Source: Cryptomeria japonica (Eukaryota > Streptophyta > Pinopsida > Cupressales > Cupressaceae). From it: a stretch of 64,000 nucleotides of DNA. The DNA is taken from contig NC_081414.1 of the NCBI RefSeq assembly GCF_030272615.1, positions 661,240,438 through 661,304,437 on the forward strand. Direction: 5' to 3'. Shown here in pieces: positions 1-11,571 of the stretch. The translations under genes and the position numbers were made by a program. Numbering within the stretch: position 1 is the stretch's first letter; every line of letters starts with the position of its first letter. The notes under the pieces are model-generated. The model was not told where the DNA came from, made no database searches, and worked only from the letters and a program-made list of their open reading frames with translations.

Positions 1-174
1 ATATGTGCTCATTTTGTATGTGTCGGGAACCATCTGTCATTTTGCTATTTACATATAGTGGAATAAATGCTCTGTTTTTTTGGAAATTGTTTTTGTACTC
101 GATGTTCTATGTTTTGTAAGTTACATTCTCGTTTACTTTGTATGTTCAGTAACACAACGCTACCTGAGTAAGCA
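1..174 (+). repeat. 5' LTR, 3' portion only
   Basis: It aligns with the last part of the 3' LTR (8421-8599), sharing the blocks tatgtgctca, ggaataaatgctct and gagtaa(g/a)ca. It ends in CA two bases before the primer-binding site. The beginning is outside the window. Confidence 0.85.
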
Positions 175-176
175 TT

Positions 177-189
177 TGACACCATTGCC
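177..189 (+). other. Primer-binding site, tRNA-Asp type, decayed
   Basis: The sequence TGACACCATTGCC follows the LTR after two bases. It matches the Asp-type primer site TGGCGCCGTTGCC used by Tat/Athila-type plant elements except for three G-to-A changes, two of them at CpG. The pattern fits deamination of methylated cytosines on the other strand. The assignment rests on recalled tRNA ends and was not checked by search. Confidence 0.55.
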
Positions 190-229
190 AATACAAACTT
201 GGAAAATATAATTCACAAATAGGCATAAT

Positions 230-2219
230 GGCGATGTAATGGGTCGACCGATAGAAGAACTAGAAGTAACTAAAATTGAAAAAAAAAACACTAGAAGACA
301 AATTGATGCAAGACTTAGTGTACTTGTGGGAAGTATTTGTCAGCTCCTATGTTCAAAGGGAGGCTCTCTAACGAGAGGTTCTCGAGCGTGCTATCCAAGA
401 TAACCTAATTGTGAACGATGAAGTTTACCATCTTCTCTGGATTCTATCAAGGTTGTTGGCATGTAACTTTATTTCCCTTTGAGACCTTCAAGAAGAAAGG
501 GACTGAGAGTAACGTAGCCAACCAAAGACAAAAACATGTACTGCAAACAATAAAGAAGAGGGAGAGGGAGCAATGAAAAGATCTCTCCATCTAAGAGAGC
601 AAAGTGAATGGCGTCGGTGGTTGTGGAGAATTGAAAAGTCCATTGAGAAGTAAAAGTTGAAGTATCAACAAGTGTCCTAGTTGGCAGAAAAATAAGCCAT
701 TTGGTGAGGAAGGCACACATTGTACGAGGAGTGAGTGGGAGGAGTTTGTTAGACACTTGCAACTTAGATGAAACATATCTTAACCTTGCTGACTAGGTAG
801 AAAACTTGGCCATACAATCAATAACAGACAAGGAGTACGAAGAGGGAAATTTTGAACTCAGACATTTTATCGCATTAAGAACTTATTTATATCGGTAGAA
901 TCGAGAATAGGGGGCATTGAGCCGAAGACCACAGGGAGGAGAGTCCAGGAATGACGAAGGTAACCAAGGTGTAAGGGACACTACGGGTAGACGTATAGAT
1001 GACTCGTACATGGTTGTGAGTGCAAGTCAAACATCAAAACGTTGAGAGAAAAATAGTCCAACCAAGTCCAACGCATAGGGTACATATCGGCCGAGAAGGA
1101 TGGTGAGTCCCTTGGTGAGTCCAAATGTTGAAAGAAATCGATAAGGAACTATAAGACGTGTTAGACTATTTGGATAATTGGCAGTCAATTGGATAAAGAT
1201 TATTGGTTGAGAGCAATTTTTGCAACGCTACGAGGAATAGAGATTGATTAGTTTTCAGAACTAGAAGACCAATACACAAAATCTTGGGAAGTGTTGAAGA
1301 AGGCGTTCCAAATAGAGTTTAAACTCCTAAGAGATGATAATGAAATTGTTGTCAAAATTTACAACACCAAACAAGGGAAACATGAAAATGTATGAGCTTA
1401 CAATTGTAGGCTTGGGAGTTGCTAGTCAAAATGGAGGATTAGCTAGTTGTCGATTTGAAGAAAAGGTGGTTCATTGAGGGATTGATCCCTTCATTGAGAA
1501 AGAAAATGAAAGTGGTACCTCTGTCCTCGTACACTAATGCTTAAAATTAGGTGATGGACATTGAGAGTGAAAATAAAACATCCTCATGGGGAAAGAAGAC
1601 AAGCAAGTCAAGATCACAAAGGGTAGCAACAATGGCGGCAAGTCAAAGATAATGCAAGCATTGAGACGAGATATGCTACACATGATGAAAGAACTCAAGG
1701 CCGAGAAGGAGAACACAAAGGAGACAAAAGATTTGTGGTGCACTGACTATAAGGCAAAATGCCACACAAAAGTAAACTATCTGAAGTTGTTCTATGACAT
1801 CTATCAAGTAATGGGACATTCCATCAAGGAATGCCCATACAATTTGAAAACAAGGAGCACAAAAGTGCTATTCACCCAAGGGGAACAATCAACCCCTCCT
1901 ACCACATTGTCAAAACTAGAAAACACCAACAACAATGCATCTCTTGGAGAGGGAACAGTAACTGGTACAATAACAATAACTTGATGGATCAAGAAGTTTT
2001 ATCCAATGTGATTCCAAGGAGAGACCCATGATCCAATGTCGAAAGTGTAGCGAATGGGGTCACTTTGCAAGGAAGCGTTGTAGCAATCAGAACAAGGGAG
2101 GCATGTTGTGCAAGTGGTGTGGGTCAAATGACAATGAGGGCACAGATTGCTCGAAACAAAAGGGTATCAATGTGTTGGAAGTACAGGACGAGGGGATTTT
2201 GGCAATTACTAGATCTTAG
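230..2219 (+). pseudogene. Decayed gag with zinc knuckles
   Basis: Capsid-like sequence is readable around 1260-1400 (for example LLRDDNEIV and IYNTKQGKHENV). A basic segment lies at 1586-1984, with GHSIKECPYN near 1810. The last frame (2028-2219) has a knuckle CRKCSEWGHFARKRC, which has five residues rather than four between His and the last Cys. A second knuckle is CKWCGSNDNEGTDC, where the His position is Asn. Gag would package the element RNA, and these knuckles would contact RNA. Several frame changes and stops show it is not functional. The true start codon could not be placed, and the first kilobase is poorly readable. Confidence 0.7.
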
Positions 2220-3276
2220 ACTAAGAAGGCACTATACCTAGACCCTCGTACGAAGAAGGAAAGACTCTAAGTAACCAAGGTAGAAAATGAGGAAGTAATG
2301 GCTAAGGAGAGAACATCCAATGAAGCAAGCAACACATCCGTATGGTTGGAGTCTAAAAGAGCATTGTACAATAGATGTTGCGTACAATAGTTCCCATCAA
2401 GGTGACAAATCTGTCACAGACAATGCCATAACCGAGAGTGGCAATTACTAATATAGTCGGTGACAAACAACATCGATAGGAAAGTCCAAGGAAGAGTTTG
2501 GTGGTACCAAGTGGTTAGTAAGCCGCTAATCTTATGTTGCTGATGGTGAACATCGGGAAGTAACAGACTCTCATGGAGATGAAAATTATGGGAAGGAAAC
2601 TTACGAACACAATCTTGGGTGAAGGATCAGGTTTGAATACACTGCCAAAGGAAACATGGAAGTGTCTCATGAGGCCAACCTTATGGCCATTGACATTCCA
2701 CCTGGTAGGCACCAATCAACATGATAACAACCTACTAGGTATGTTGATGGTGTAGAAGGTGACAATTGGTACACAACAATTTTTGTTGAACTTTGTTGTC
2801 ATTCGATGACAAAATAAGGCATATGACACATTGCTTAGTAGAGGATGGCTAGTCGCAGCCAAGGCAAATCACAACTAGAAGAGGAACACATTGTCCATTG
2901 AGAGCATAGAGAAGAAGTTCACAATTGATATGAAGAATTAGATAGTTAGTGAAGAGTTGGTGTCCTTCGATTCAGAATCAGAAGGGGAAGAATTAGAGAC
3001 AAGCGAAGGTAGAATAAAACCAAATGACTAAGTGCTCGATCTTGAGAATTGCTCCAAGAATGAGACAAGGTCTCTCAACGACCTATTCCACTGGCAAATG
3101 GAGGACTATGAAGTATTTCACCTTGAGTGCAACATGTTGTAGATCACAAAGATGGATGAGGAAGGAAATAAAGCATCAATGCGTGACATTTTTGCTCGAG
3201 TACAAGGAATATAAAGGAGTTGCAAAAGTTGATGACACACCGACTCACAATTTGGAATGAGACAAGGAGATGAAAT
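2220..3276 (+). pseudogene. Decayed retropepsin (protease) region
   Basis: The frame at 2573-2755 contains LTNTILGEGSGLNTLP, followed by RPTLWPLTFHLVG. This is the shape of the active-site strand and downstream segment of a Ty3/gypsy aspartic protease. At the catalytic position (codon 2618-2620) the expected Asp is Gly, so this copy could not cleave. A further acidic linker is readable up to about 3260, where a solo LTR interrupts the element. Confidence 0.65.
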
Positions 3277-4200
3277 TGTTGGAATCCAAGAACACTGAGA
3301 GGGGGGAGTGAATCAGTGTTCTACTGGAATGATCAATTTTAACCTTATTAAAACATGCATACACCAACCGGTATACCGGTACATATAGAATTGAAAGAAG
3401 TAAAACAACTAATAAGCCAATCACATAAATGAATACCATAACACACAAAATTATACGTGGAAAACCTCAAAGAGAAAAAACCACGGTGAGATTTGTGACC
3501 CACAATATCAGTCCACTGGCCATATGAAGAGATATTACAAAATATAGGGGCCTGCACTCGCAGGAAGGGTTATAGCCTAGAGCACACTGCTCAATCACAA
3601 AAGGAGCCTCACTGACTACATACAATTCCAGACTACAATCAGGAGAAATGATTGAACTGTAAGGATAGCATCTTGTCTGAATATAGTTCCGATTAAGCTC
3701 TGTCTATTCCGGTCTGAAACCCTAAACCCTTTACCGGAATACCCCTTTACATAAATATCCTCACATACATGATCTCTCTCATATATTTCGCATTACATAA
3801 CATTATCATATTCTCCTATCAATCCATATTACAAAATGATCTAATCAACTGACCTATATACCCTTTACAAATCATAATGCCTTATGTCGGCTTACAAAGA
3901 TAATTACAATATGAATATACATGTCGGCTAGATAACATAAATACATGAATATCAAAAACAATTGATGATGCTGGATCTCCAAATGATGTCGGCCTCCAAT
4001 AGCGATAACCTGATTCTAAACCATGTCGGTCTGCAATGCCGGTAACCAAAAAATTCCTTCCAACCTGCTGGTGCCGGTGAAGTGTCTGTGAAGTGCCTGC
4101 CGGTACACAACTGAACCAAAATATGAAGCCGGAACAAGTTGCCTTGTTGCCATCAATGACAACATATTGAAACCAACCAATTGAGTGTTAATTGCCAACA
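3277..4200 (-). repeat. Solo Copia-type LTR inserted in the gypsy element
   Basis: The segment runs from TGTTGGAATCC to TTGCCAACA, the inverted ends shared with the LTRs at 33397, 35438, 51821 and 55149. On the minus strand it carries the C-run then TCTCAGTGTTC near its 3' end, as those LTRs do. Flanks are GAAAT and AAAAT, a five-base duplication with one mismatch. No internal region is present, so it is a solo LTR left by recombination. The gypsy polymerase frame resumes right after it. Confidence 0.8.
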
Positions 4201-5410
4201 AAAATATGAAGAGCTGAAGATGAAGATAGCAAACTTGGGTGATGAAAAAATCCAAAGATAATTGTCGCCAATGATGGTTGGAACCCAAAATTGAAGGCAA
4301 CAACATTTAATATCTTCATAGAGTACAAGGATAGCTTTGCTTGGTCGTATAAGGACCTTGAAGGGCATACCATGAAAATTGTGCGTACACAAAATTCCTC
4401 TCGTACCTAGAGCACAACTGATAAGGAGGTCATGCTGGATGAGAAAGAACTATGTTGCCAAGGTGTAAAAAGAGAGAAAATGGAGGCATGCATAATCTTC
4501 AAGGTGGAGACAATTGAATGGGTCTCATTGATTGTGATTTTCCTAAAGAATGAGGCAAACCAAATTAGAATATGTGTAGACTTCAAGTGTGTGAATGTAG
4601 TGACTATTGAGGACCCATTCTCGATCTCGTTCGCCGACATCATCTTGGAAGAAGTTGCCGGTCATGAGATGTATTCGTTTATGGGCGAATTCTCTGGATA
4701 CAACCAAATAAGTATCATTGAAGAGGATAAATTAAAGACTTCCTTCATAGTTGAGGATAGAGTATACACATACAACCAAATGTCATTTGGCTTATGCAAT
4801 GCCTTGACAACATTCTAGTTGGTCATTCTACACATTTTTGACAAGATGTATGTGGGAAACTTCAAAGCCTTCTTTGATGATTTGTCACTATACAATGGGC
4901 AAGACATTCACCTGAAAGAACTAAGAGAATGCATGGAGAAGTGCAGAAGAGCACAATTGTTGAATCCAGAGAAGTGCACGCTCCTGGTACCTTAGGGCAA
5001 GTTATTTTGCCACATAGTCTACAAGACATGACTCAAGACTAGTTAGGACAAGGTAAGGGTCATCATACAGATGGAGACACCCGATAATATCACACGGGTA
5101 AAATCCTTCCTTAGGCATGCTGGCTACTACAAAGGGTTCATAAAAAACTTTGCCCAAATTTTGTACCCTTTGGATGTGTTGACGAGGAAGGGATAACCAT
5201 TCACATAGGTAAATGAGCAAGAAAAGGCCCTTAGTGAACTTAATTCAAGACTAGTCAACGCACCTATTTTGACATATCTAAACTAGAACAAGGAGTTCCA
5301 TGTACATGTAGATGCCTCAAATTATGCCACCAAGGCTACACTTGCACAAGTAAGATCATAAGGGCTAGATCATCTGATGTTCTTTACCAATTGACTAATC
5401 TTGAAGGCAA
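4201..5410 (+). pseudogene. Decayed reverse transcriptase and RNase H start
   Basis: The segment just after the solo LTR reads through a protease-polymerase linker (YKDSFAWSYKDLEGH). The polymerase motifs follow: IRICVDFK, then MYSFMGEFSGYNQI (catalytic Asp here Glu), YTYNQMSFGL, and the Asp-Asp box FFDDLSLY at 4870-4893. RNase H begins with FHVHVDASNYA near 5297. An amber stop sits at 4816-4818 and more stops follow. The RNase H frame ends abruptly at about 5410, where unrelated accessory sequence begins, and integrase never appears. It is clearly Ty3/gypsy by motif order and clearly inactive. Confidence 0.85.
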
Positions 5411-5910
5411 AGAGTGTTAGGGATGAGTTATCAGATCGGATCAACAAGTCTTAGGAATAACTTGCCCACGAAACCTAGCTCACCTCTACAAAATGTGAGT
5501 GCCATGTAGTTGTGGAAGCTACCTTGGCTGAACGAGCGGCTCAATTGGTTGAGTAGGAGAGTAGACTGGAGAAGCAAAAAAAAGAGTTGGTAGAAAGAGA
5601 TGAACAATTGGTAGGGGTGAGTAGACAATTAGCTCAAAAGGAGCACACGTATCATGTCACAATCGAAGAGTTGGAGCAAACAAAGACTCACTTGATGGAC
5701 GCGACCCTCATGGTTAAGAGGTTGAGGGAATGCGAGCTTGTGGTTGAGTGCGACTTGAGGATCCGAACAAAGCAAGTGCAATGCCTTAGCTAGTGGCTCT
5801 CTATTGCAACAACCACATCTATACCAACGTCCTCCACTTGTCTAGGGACGTCTGCTAACCCTCCTCCTTATTAGAGTTTTCTTGTAGTTAGCCCCATTTT
5901 TGTTTCAATC
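5411..5910 (+). repeat. First copy of a 500-bp internal direct duplication
   Basis: This stretch is a diverged copy of 7699-8198, equal in length and colinear, including a coiled-coil frame with THLMDATLMVKRLRE. It joins RNase H sequence at a short shared word, GAGTGTTAG. The second copy lies in its expected place next to the 3' LTR, so this one is the displaced copy. Confidence 0.8.
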
Positions 5911-7468
5911 GTCGGTGAGTATCGAAGATGGTGGCAAAATACAAATGACGACCATGTATTGAAGGATGCACCCTGCCATGCTTAGGTGGATAAAGTGGCC
6001 CAAGTCCCATTCTTTAATTCAAGAGATCTTGAGCCATACATGTGAGCAATGATGGTGCAATATTATAAGGTGACTTTCAAGTCCACCATCGACTACAGAG
6101 GTTGCCAAGTTACTATCTCTTACAAGCCCTCAGACTTTACGAGAGTATTTGGCATACCTTCATAGGGACCTCCATGGGGAAACCTACAAAGGTTGCCCCC
6201 AACTTAAGGAGGCGCTCATCAAACAAGTGTGTAAGCAGAACTTGAGACAAAAGGAGCTTGATGGCATTTGGGGTTCAAGAAGGAACAAAAGGATTTGAGG
6301 AAAAAAATCATACTACAGACGAGTGGAAATGTGTGCTCGACTTGCTAAAGTGCAGACTAATGGGAGCTAGCTGAGCATCAAATGTTGCGTTATGGATGAT
6401 AAACTTTATGATAGGTCTGAATGTAGGTAAAATATACATTTGTGCGAGAGGGTTATCTGAGAGAATTCATGAGTTCCTGAGCTTAAGGCACAAGGCCTTC
6501 TATACAACCCCATGCCATTGGGTCACTACTAGATGCTATCCATACATGAGTGTCCTCAAACAAATGGGTGATGTTACGAGTTGGCCAGTTGTATCCGATA
6601 TGGTCGACCATATTTTGTTGGGCTAGCTTAAGAGTCTAGACAGCTAGGGAGGAGGTTGTTCAACCAATAACACAACCACTGAGAAAAAAGGTGACAAGAT
6701 GAATGACAAGTAAGAGACCATTGCTTTATCATCATCCACTAAGGATGCCACCTTTGAGAATGCCACTTCTGAAGAGGAGGATTCCATTGAGGCCTACTTA
6801 GTACCAGTTGGCCACTTGTAGTAGAGAATGCCGTATTGATTATCTCACCTTCAACCAAAATAGTCTCACCAGATACAACCACACTCTTGCTAGCAAAAGT
6901 TTCATCACTTGCTGAGGCAATTCCACTTGTGACACCCTTGTTCATTGTAGCTGAGGTGGCACCACTAGGTACTCAAGGGAGAGTTGAGGCAATGAGGGTT
7001 GATAGTTGGTTGAGTATGTTTAGGGTATCACCAATCGCTCCACCATTGCCATTGCCAAGTCTCTTGGATGATAACTTGGAAACCTTGGAAGCCTTGGCAC
7101 TTGAAGTAGGGGAAGTGGATCTTGTTGTACAAATAGAAAAGGTAATTCCTACAATAGAGCCAAAGACCAAGATCATGGCAAATCAGACAAAGGAGCCCCA
7201 AGAGGAGGTCAAAAGGGATACTATTACTTCTCAACTTGAAATGGCGAATTCCCTAGAGGGAGACAATTTCTATGGTTCATCTAATGAAGATGAGACTTAG
7301 GGGATGCATATCAATACATATCAAGATCACTAGATTAGACCACATGACATACTTGACACTGTGTAGTGTAACTTGATGGAGTTGGAAGACATGGCTTTGG
7401 TCACAATAAGGTTGCAAAGTTGTCCTGTCAAATGGATATTGGTTTTGGTCCCTTAGTGGTCACTAAGG
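5911..7468 (+). pseudogene. Decayed accessory ORF of the gypsy element
   Basis: This is not a standard retroviral gene. Readable pieces include TFKSTIDYRGCQVTISYKPS (about 6070-6130), a stretch at 6396-6626 with MINFMIGLNVGKIYICARG, and a Thr/Ser-rich acidic part at 6836-7300. The middle piece resembles the putative plant transposon protein domain found downstream of polymerase in some plant gypsy elements. That is a recalled resemblance, not a search result. Its function is unknown. Stops and frame changes throughout show decay. Confidence 0.45.
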
Positions 7469-8198
7469 TTGAAAGATTCTTGTGTTCATGCGAGTGAAGT
7501 GCCAAGGAGAGTTTTTTTTACATTTGACATCTCAAGGATGGTTGAACGTGGAGACGCCAACCATGATGGCACCACGACATCCACCACGACACTACAATTT
7601 GAAGGCATGTTTCAGGGACGTCTTTTACATATTGAGGTGGGTGATCACTTCTCTTGAGGCAGCTAGTGTGGTGAGGGAGAGTGCACTTTGGCAGGGAGAG
7701 AGTGTTAGGAGTGAGTTGTCAGACTACATCAATGAATCTCAGGAACAACTCACCCAACAAACCTATCTCACCACTATAGAATGCAAGTGTCGTGTAGTTA
7801 TGGTAGCTACCTTAGCCGAACAAGAGGCTCAGTTGGTTGAGTAGGAGAGTGAGTTGGAGAAGCAGAAGACCAAGTTGGAAAAAAGAGATGATCAATTGGC
7901 AAGGCAGAGTAAGCAAGTGGCTCAAAAGGAGCAACAATATCATGCCATAGTCCAGGAGTTGGAGCAAACAAAGACTCACCTAATGGAGGCAACCCTCATG
8001 GTTAAGGGGTTGAGAGAACGAGAGCTCGTGGTTGGGCGTGACTTGAGGTTCCAAATAGAGCAGGTTCAAAGCGTTTTCCAGAGGCTCTCTACTGCAACAA
8101 TTGCATCTATGCCAATGTCCTCCACTTGTCCAAGGATGTCCTTTGATTCTCCTTCTTAGTAGATTTTTCTTACAGATAGTCTCATTTTTTCTTCAATC
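7469..8198 (+). pseudogene. Decayed coiled-coil C-terminal part of the accessory ORF
   Basis: The frame from 7854 to 8159 is rich in Lys, Glu and Gln with heptad spacing (KQKTKLEKRDDQLARQS and QELEQTKTHLMEATL), so a coiled coil is likely. It ends about 70 bp before the 3' LTR. Positions 7699-8198 are duplicated at 5411-5910. No catalytic motif is visible; a structural role is only a guess. Confidence 0.5.
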
Positions 8199-8215
8199 AT
8201 TTGGAATCCAACTTT

Positions 8216-8229
8216 CTTTTTGAGGGGGC
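8216..8229 (+). other. Polypurine tract
   Basis: TTTTTGAGGGGGC lies directly before the TG that opens the 3' LTR. This is the usual place for the plus-strand primer of reverse transcription. Confidence 0.75.
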
Positions 8230-8599
8230 TGATGTAGTCGACTGAGCATGCTGACTTTGTTAATAAATAAATATGTTATTCAAGAGTAGAAAATGTGTTA
8301 AAAGTTAATCGATTACTTGGCAAGTAAACTATCTTATGTAATTGTGTTATTAATTGCCAACGAGTGGTTTGCTAGTTGATAGTTTTTGACATTTGGTAAT
8401 CTTAACCAATTGAGGACTGCTATATATGTGCTCACTTTGTGTGTGTCAGGGGCTGCCCGCCATTTTTATTTGTACACATTGCATATCAATTGAATGGAAT
8501 AAATGCTCTATCTTTCTAGAAATTGTATTCATACTTGATGTTCTATTACATTCTCATTTATTCTATAAGTTAAGTAATGTAACCCTAATTGAGTAAACA
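8230..8599 (+). repeat. 3' LTR
   Basis: The 370-bp repeat starts TGATGTAG and ends GAGTAAACA. Its second half aligns with 1-174. The two copies show many substitutions and small indels, so the element is old. Confidence 0.85.
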
Positions 8600-9764
8600 T
8601 TTGGTTTTCTAATGTTTGATTATTGTTGTAGTTTTAATTTTTCTAATGTCATTATTCTCATTTTTTTTTTTCCAATTGTTTAAGTATGAAAAGTAGTAGG
8701 AGGAAAAATTAAACCCATTTGTAATGTGTAGTATGATAATTTGTTTTATTGGTTAATGTTTTAGTTTTTAGATAGGGGACATCATTATTTATCATCAATT
8801 ATTTTATTGGCTTATATCATCAAATAATATCAATATAAATTTCCCCAAAAATGACTTAAAATATGAAATCATTGCTTTGAAATATAAAAGGAGCATTAAG
8901 AAGGACACATGGCATCATTAGTAAATCGTAACAACACCCATGATTTTTAAATGATATTTAGTAATATATTTCTTAATTTGAATTTGGTAATAAATTGATT
9001 CAAGATCAAGGTTTGTAAAAGATATAGCTCTTTTTAGTTTATCTAGTAAATCATAAATTGAAAGAATAGGAAACATATCTTTGATGGTGTATTTTTTGAT
9101 CTCTCTAAAGTATGGATACGTGTCAAGCATTATCCTTACGTATTTTCACCACAATAGAGGAGGCACATTGGTTATGCTTGATTATATTTGCCTCTAGCAT
9201 CTTCACTTTTTTGTACATAGGGGTACCCATAAAGTTCGGTGTTGGGTGGTTGGCTCCCAAGTATTAATTGAATGACATGATCTTGATCCCTTTTTGGAGG
9301 GAGTCTTTTTGGCATCTCTCTAAAAACTACTAAATACTCATCTACAATTGCTTGTAGATCTAATGATGCAAAAGCCTATGAATGACATGCTTTTAATGAA
9401 AATGTTTGGGCCACAAATTCATCTACCCATAAATTCATTCGCCCTCTTCTTGAACATCATTTGCATTTGCAAACCTCTCTCATATGTACTATCCACCCCT
9501 TCCAAGTGAAAGCACATAAATTGTCTTGGAACTTCATCTCAATCATCTCCAATGTAGTAAGCCATTATACTCCCAAAACAATATTTGTTGCATTGATGAA
9601 GATAAACATAGGGCAATGAAGTTTGTATTCTCCAATGGACCATTTAATGGTATGATATTTTTCCAAACAATTGATAGTGCCCCCATTTGCAATCATGATT
9701 TAGAATTCTAGAGCTTGACGAATAAAAGAAATTAAATGAACATTTAATTTTTATTGATGAAATT
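8600..9764 (-). pseudogene. Chromovirus-like Ty3/gypsy polymerase remnant (protease end and reverse transcriptase)
   Basis: Read on the minus strand from high to low coordinates, the piece gives the end of a retropepsin region (9764 to about 9480). A linker follows with DLQAIVDEYLVVFREMPK and LPPKRDQDHVIQL (about 9350-9260). Reverse transcriptase comes next: IKDMFPILSIYDLLD and FTNLDLESIYYQI near 9100-8960. Then comes KSFLGKFILILFDDIS, with the Asp-Asp box at 8816-8824. The 5' neighbour pieces lie beyond two insertions, at 11440-11571 and 27597-28640. Stops and shifts are frequent. The element is cut on the left at the boundary with the 1-8599 element. Confidence 0.75.
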
Positions 9765-11439
9765 ATTTTTGATTAGGATAAAACAGGTTTTGAAGGGGCC
9801 TTGAAGCCCTTACAATCATAAAATCACCATCGAAAACTGAACAAGATTTCTTGGCAGCAAACCATAGGTTTTAGAAAGGACCTGAAACCTTTTGGACTTA
9901 CATGCATCCAGAACCTAGAACCCACATGTTGCAAAAACATAAGCAGTCAAATAGAGCAACCACAACCAATCAACCACCAAGTATCAAACATAAAACATTA
10001 CAAAATAGGCTGGCCCAAGCGGAACTAAGTCAACAAACTATAGACCTGAAAAGACAAAGAACAAGGGTTTGTCATGCACCCTTAGCCAAAATGAAGGGTT
10101 CTCCCAAGCTCCCATAACCTGAACTAGCATCTCCGGGCTGCAAAGAACCACCATGCCCAAGCCTAACAAAAAATAAACACTGGCCAAATTGGGCCCTTGA
10201 AAACTACTAGCATCCAGCAAGCCCCTGCAATTGACATAAAATATGGGGTTTTTCCAGGCTCCCTCAACCTTGAGTGTGGGTTTTACAAATCTCCCACAAC
10301 CTGCCATGGCCTAGACAATAGCAACTCTATCTAAAAGCACAATCTAGGAAATAGGGTTTTTAAAGGGCTCCCAAAACCTTCTACAAAAGAAAACAAGAGG
10401 GTTTTTATAGGCTCCCTCAACCATCAAAACGAGTTGGGAAACAAAGATTTGGTACAACACCCAAAACCTCCAGCAAAGAACACATTGAGGGTTTTGACAG
10501 GCTCCCTCAACTAGCAGTACAAACCTCAACATCCAAAACGCTGCCTCACCCCTTCTCTCCACCTCAATAGGAGAAAGTGCCACCTCAATAGGACAAGAGG
10601 GAGAGCATATCAATTGCCCATACCATCCAAACTCAACCACAAACAACAACAGTTGAAACACTCCTTCACACCTACTCTCCACCTCAATAGGAGAAAGGGC
10701 CACCTCAATAAGACAGGAAGGAGAGACGACCGTCAACCTAAAAATCCCTCTTGCAACCTGGAACTCAAGAAGTCACTCCACCTCCATAGGAGATAAAACC
10801 TCCTCAAATTAAGATTCACAAGAATAGGGAAGAAGAGCAAAAGGAACTCTTGACAAGGAAAAGACAAGAAAAGAAGAGAGGGACAACATACACCTCAAAT
10901 CGTCCCCATCCGCCAACTCAATAATAAACTCCCGAGACCAAACAAGGCCCTGTTCCCAACACCCAAGGAGAGACCGACACCACGAAACACGAACCGAGGA
11001 CAACAAGGGAGGGTTGGAAGGATAGAATAGACAAGCAAAATCCCCCAACAATACCCACAACACCAACGATCTCTGAAACATCAAACTTAAAGATACCTCC
11101 CTCCCCATCACGTCCAGCCCTGGCGCTGCCACAAACGAACTCAGACCCTAACAAACAACGACATAGGGCAAGAACAGATCGCTGGAGAGAGCACCAAGCA
11201 CATATCAAACCCCAAACCAAGGCAAAACAACAAACACGAACATCTCCCACACCATCTGCATCGCCATCTTCCTCCCCTTCACTTGAATCTTCACCCCCTG
11301 AAACCCTTGCGCGTTCATTCCCGCTCACTCTACAGATTCTGCTCATTTTGAATCTTATTTTGTAGTAGTCATAACATTGTTAGGATAATCATTTACACCT
11401 GTAGTTTGTTGAACACACCCCAAGATTGAGATTGGGGAG
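9765..11439 (-). mobile_element. LINE-like retroposon insert without endonuclease or reverse transcriptase
   Basis: The insert is bounded by identical 16-base direct repeats (TTTTATTGATGAAATT at 9749-9764 and 11440-11455). These lie inside the chromovirus protease, whose reading continues from one side to the other. A long duplication with no terminal repeats fits target-primed retroposition. The minus-strand end near 9765 (GTTTTATCCTAATCAAAAAT) looks like a plant LINE 3' end, with only a very short A tail. The opposite end is GC-rich with an open frame of 142 codons (11346-10918) that I do not recognise. Degenerate protein-level repeats occur around 10344-10736. No polymerase motif is present, so it is internally deleted or a parasitic derivative. 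Confidence 0.55.
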
Positions 11440-11571
11440 TTTTATTGATGAAATTGTTAATACTTTTTGATTTTGTGAATAGTATCACTCTCTTTCTTTA
11501 AGTCGCCCACTGCCTTGAGAGTTTGTGTGGTGCTAATGCTAGAAGTGCATGACGAGAAATGGTGATCAAGG
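11440..11571 (-). pseudogene. Chromovirus-like protease remnant between two insertions
   Basis: Minus-strand reading gives ITISRHALLALAPHKLSRQW, then a decayed active-site region ending in NNFINK. This is the layout of plant gypsy proteases, where a short lead-in precedes the Asp-Ser/Thr-Gly site. The active-site residues are no longer recognisable. It connects gag (27597 upwards) with the rest of the protease (9764 downwards). Positions 11567-11571 are the CAAGG copy of the next element's target duplication. Confidence 0.6.

Larger units (their letters stand above)
1..8599 (+). mobile_element. Rearranged Ty3/gypsy LTR retrotransposon, 5' LTR cut by window edge
   Basis: The first 174 bases match 8421-8599, so they are the two LTRs of one element. 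Between them, in order, are a primer-binding site, gag with zinc knuckles, protease, reverse transcriptase, the start of RNase H and an accessory coiled-coil region, then a purine tract and the 3' LTR. Integrase was not found. The gene order is that of Ty3/gypsy elements. Every frame is broken by stops and shifts, so the copy is dead. A solo LTR of another family sits between protease and reverse transcriptase. The flank after the 3' LTR is TTTGG; the matching left duplication lies outside the window. Confidence 0.85.
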
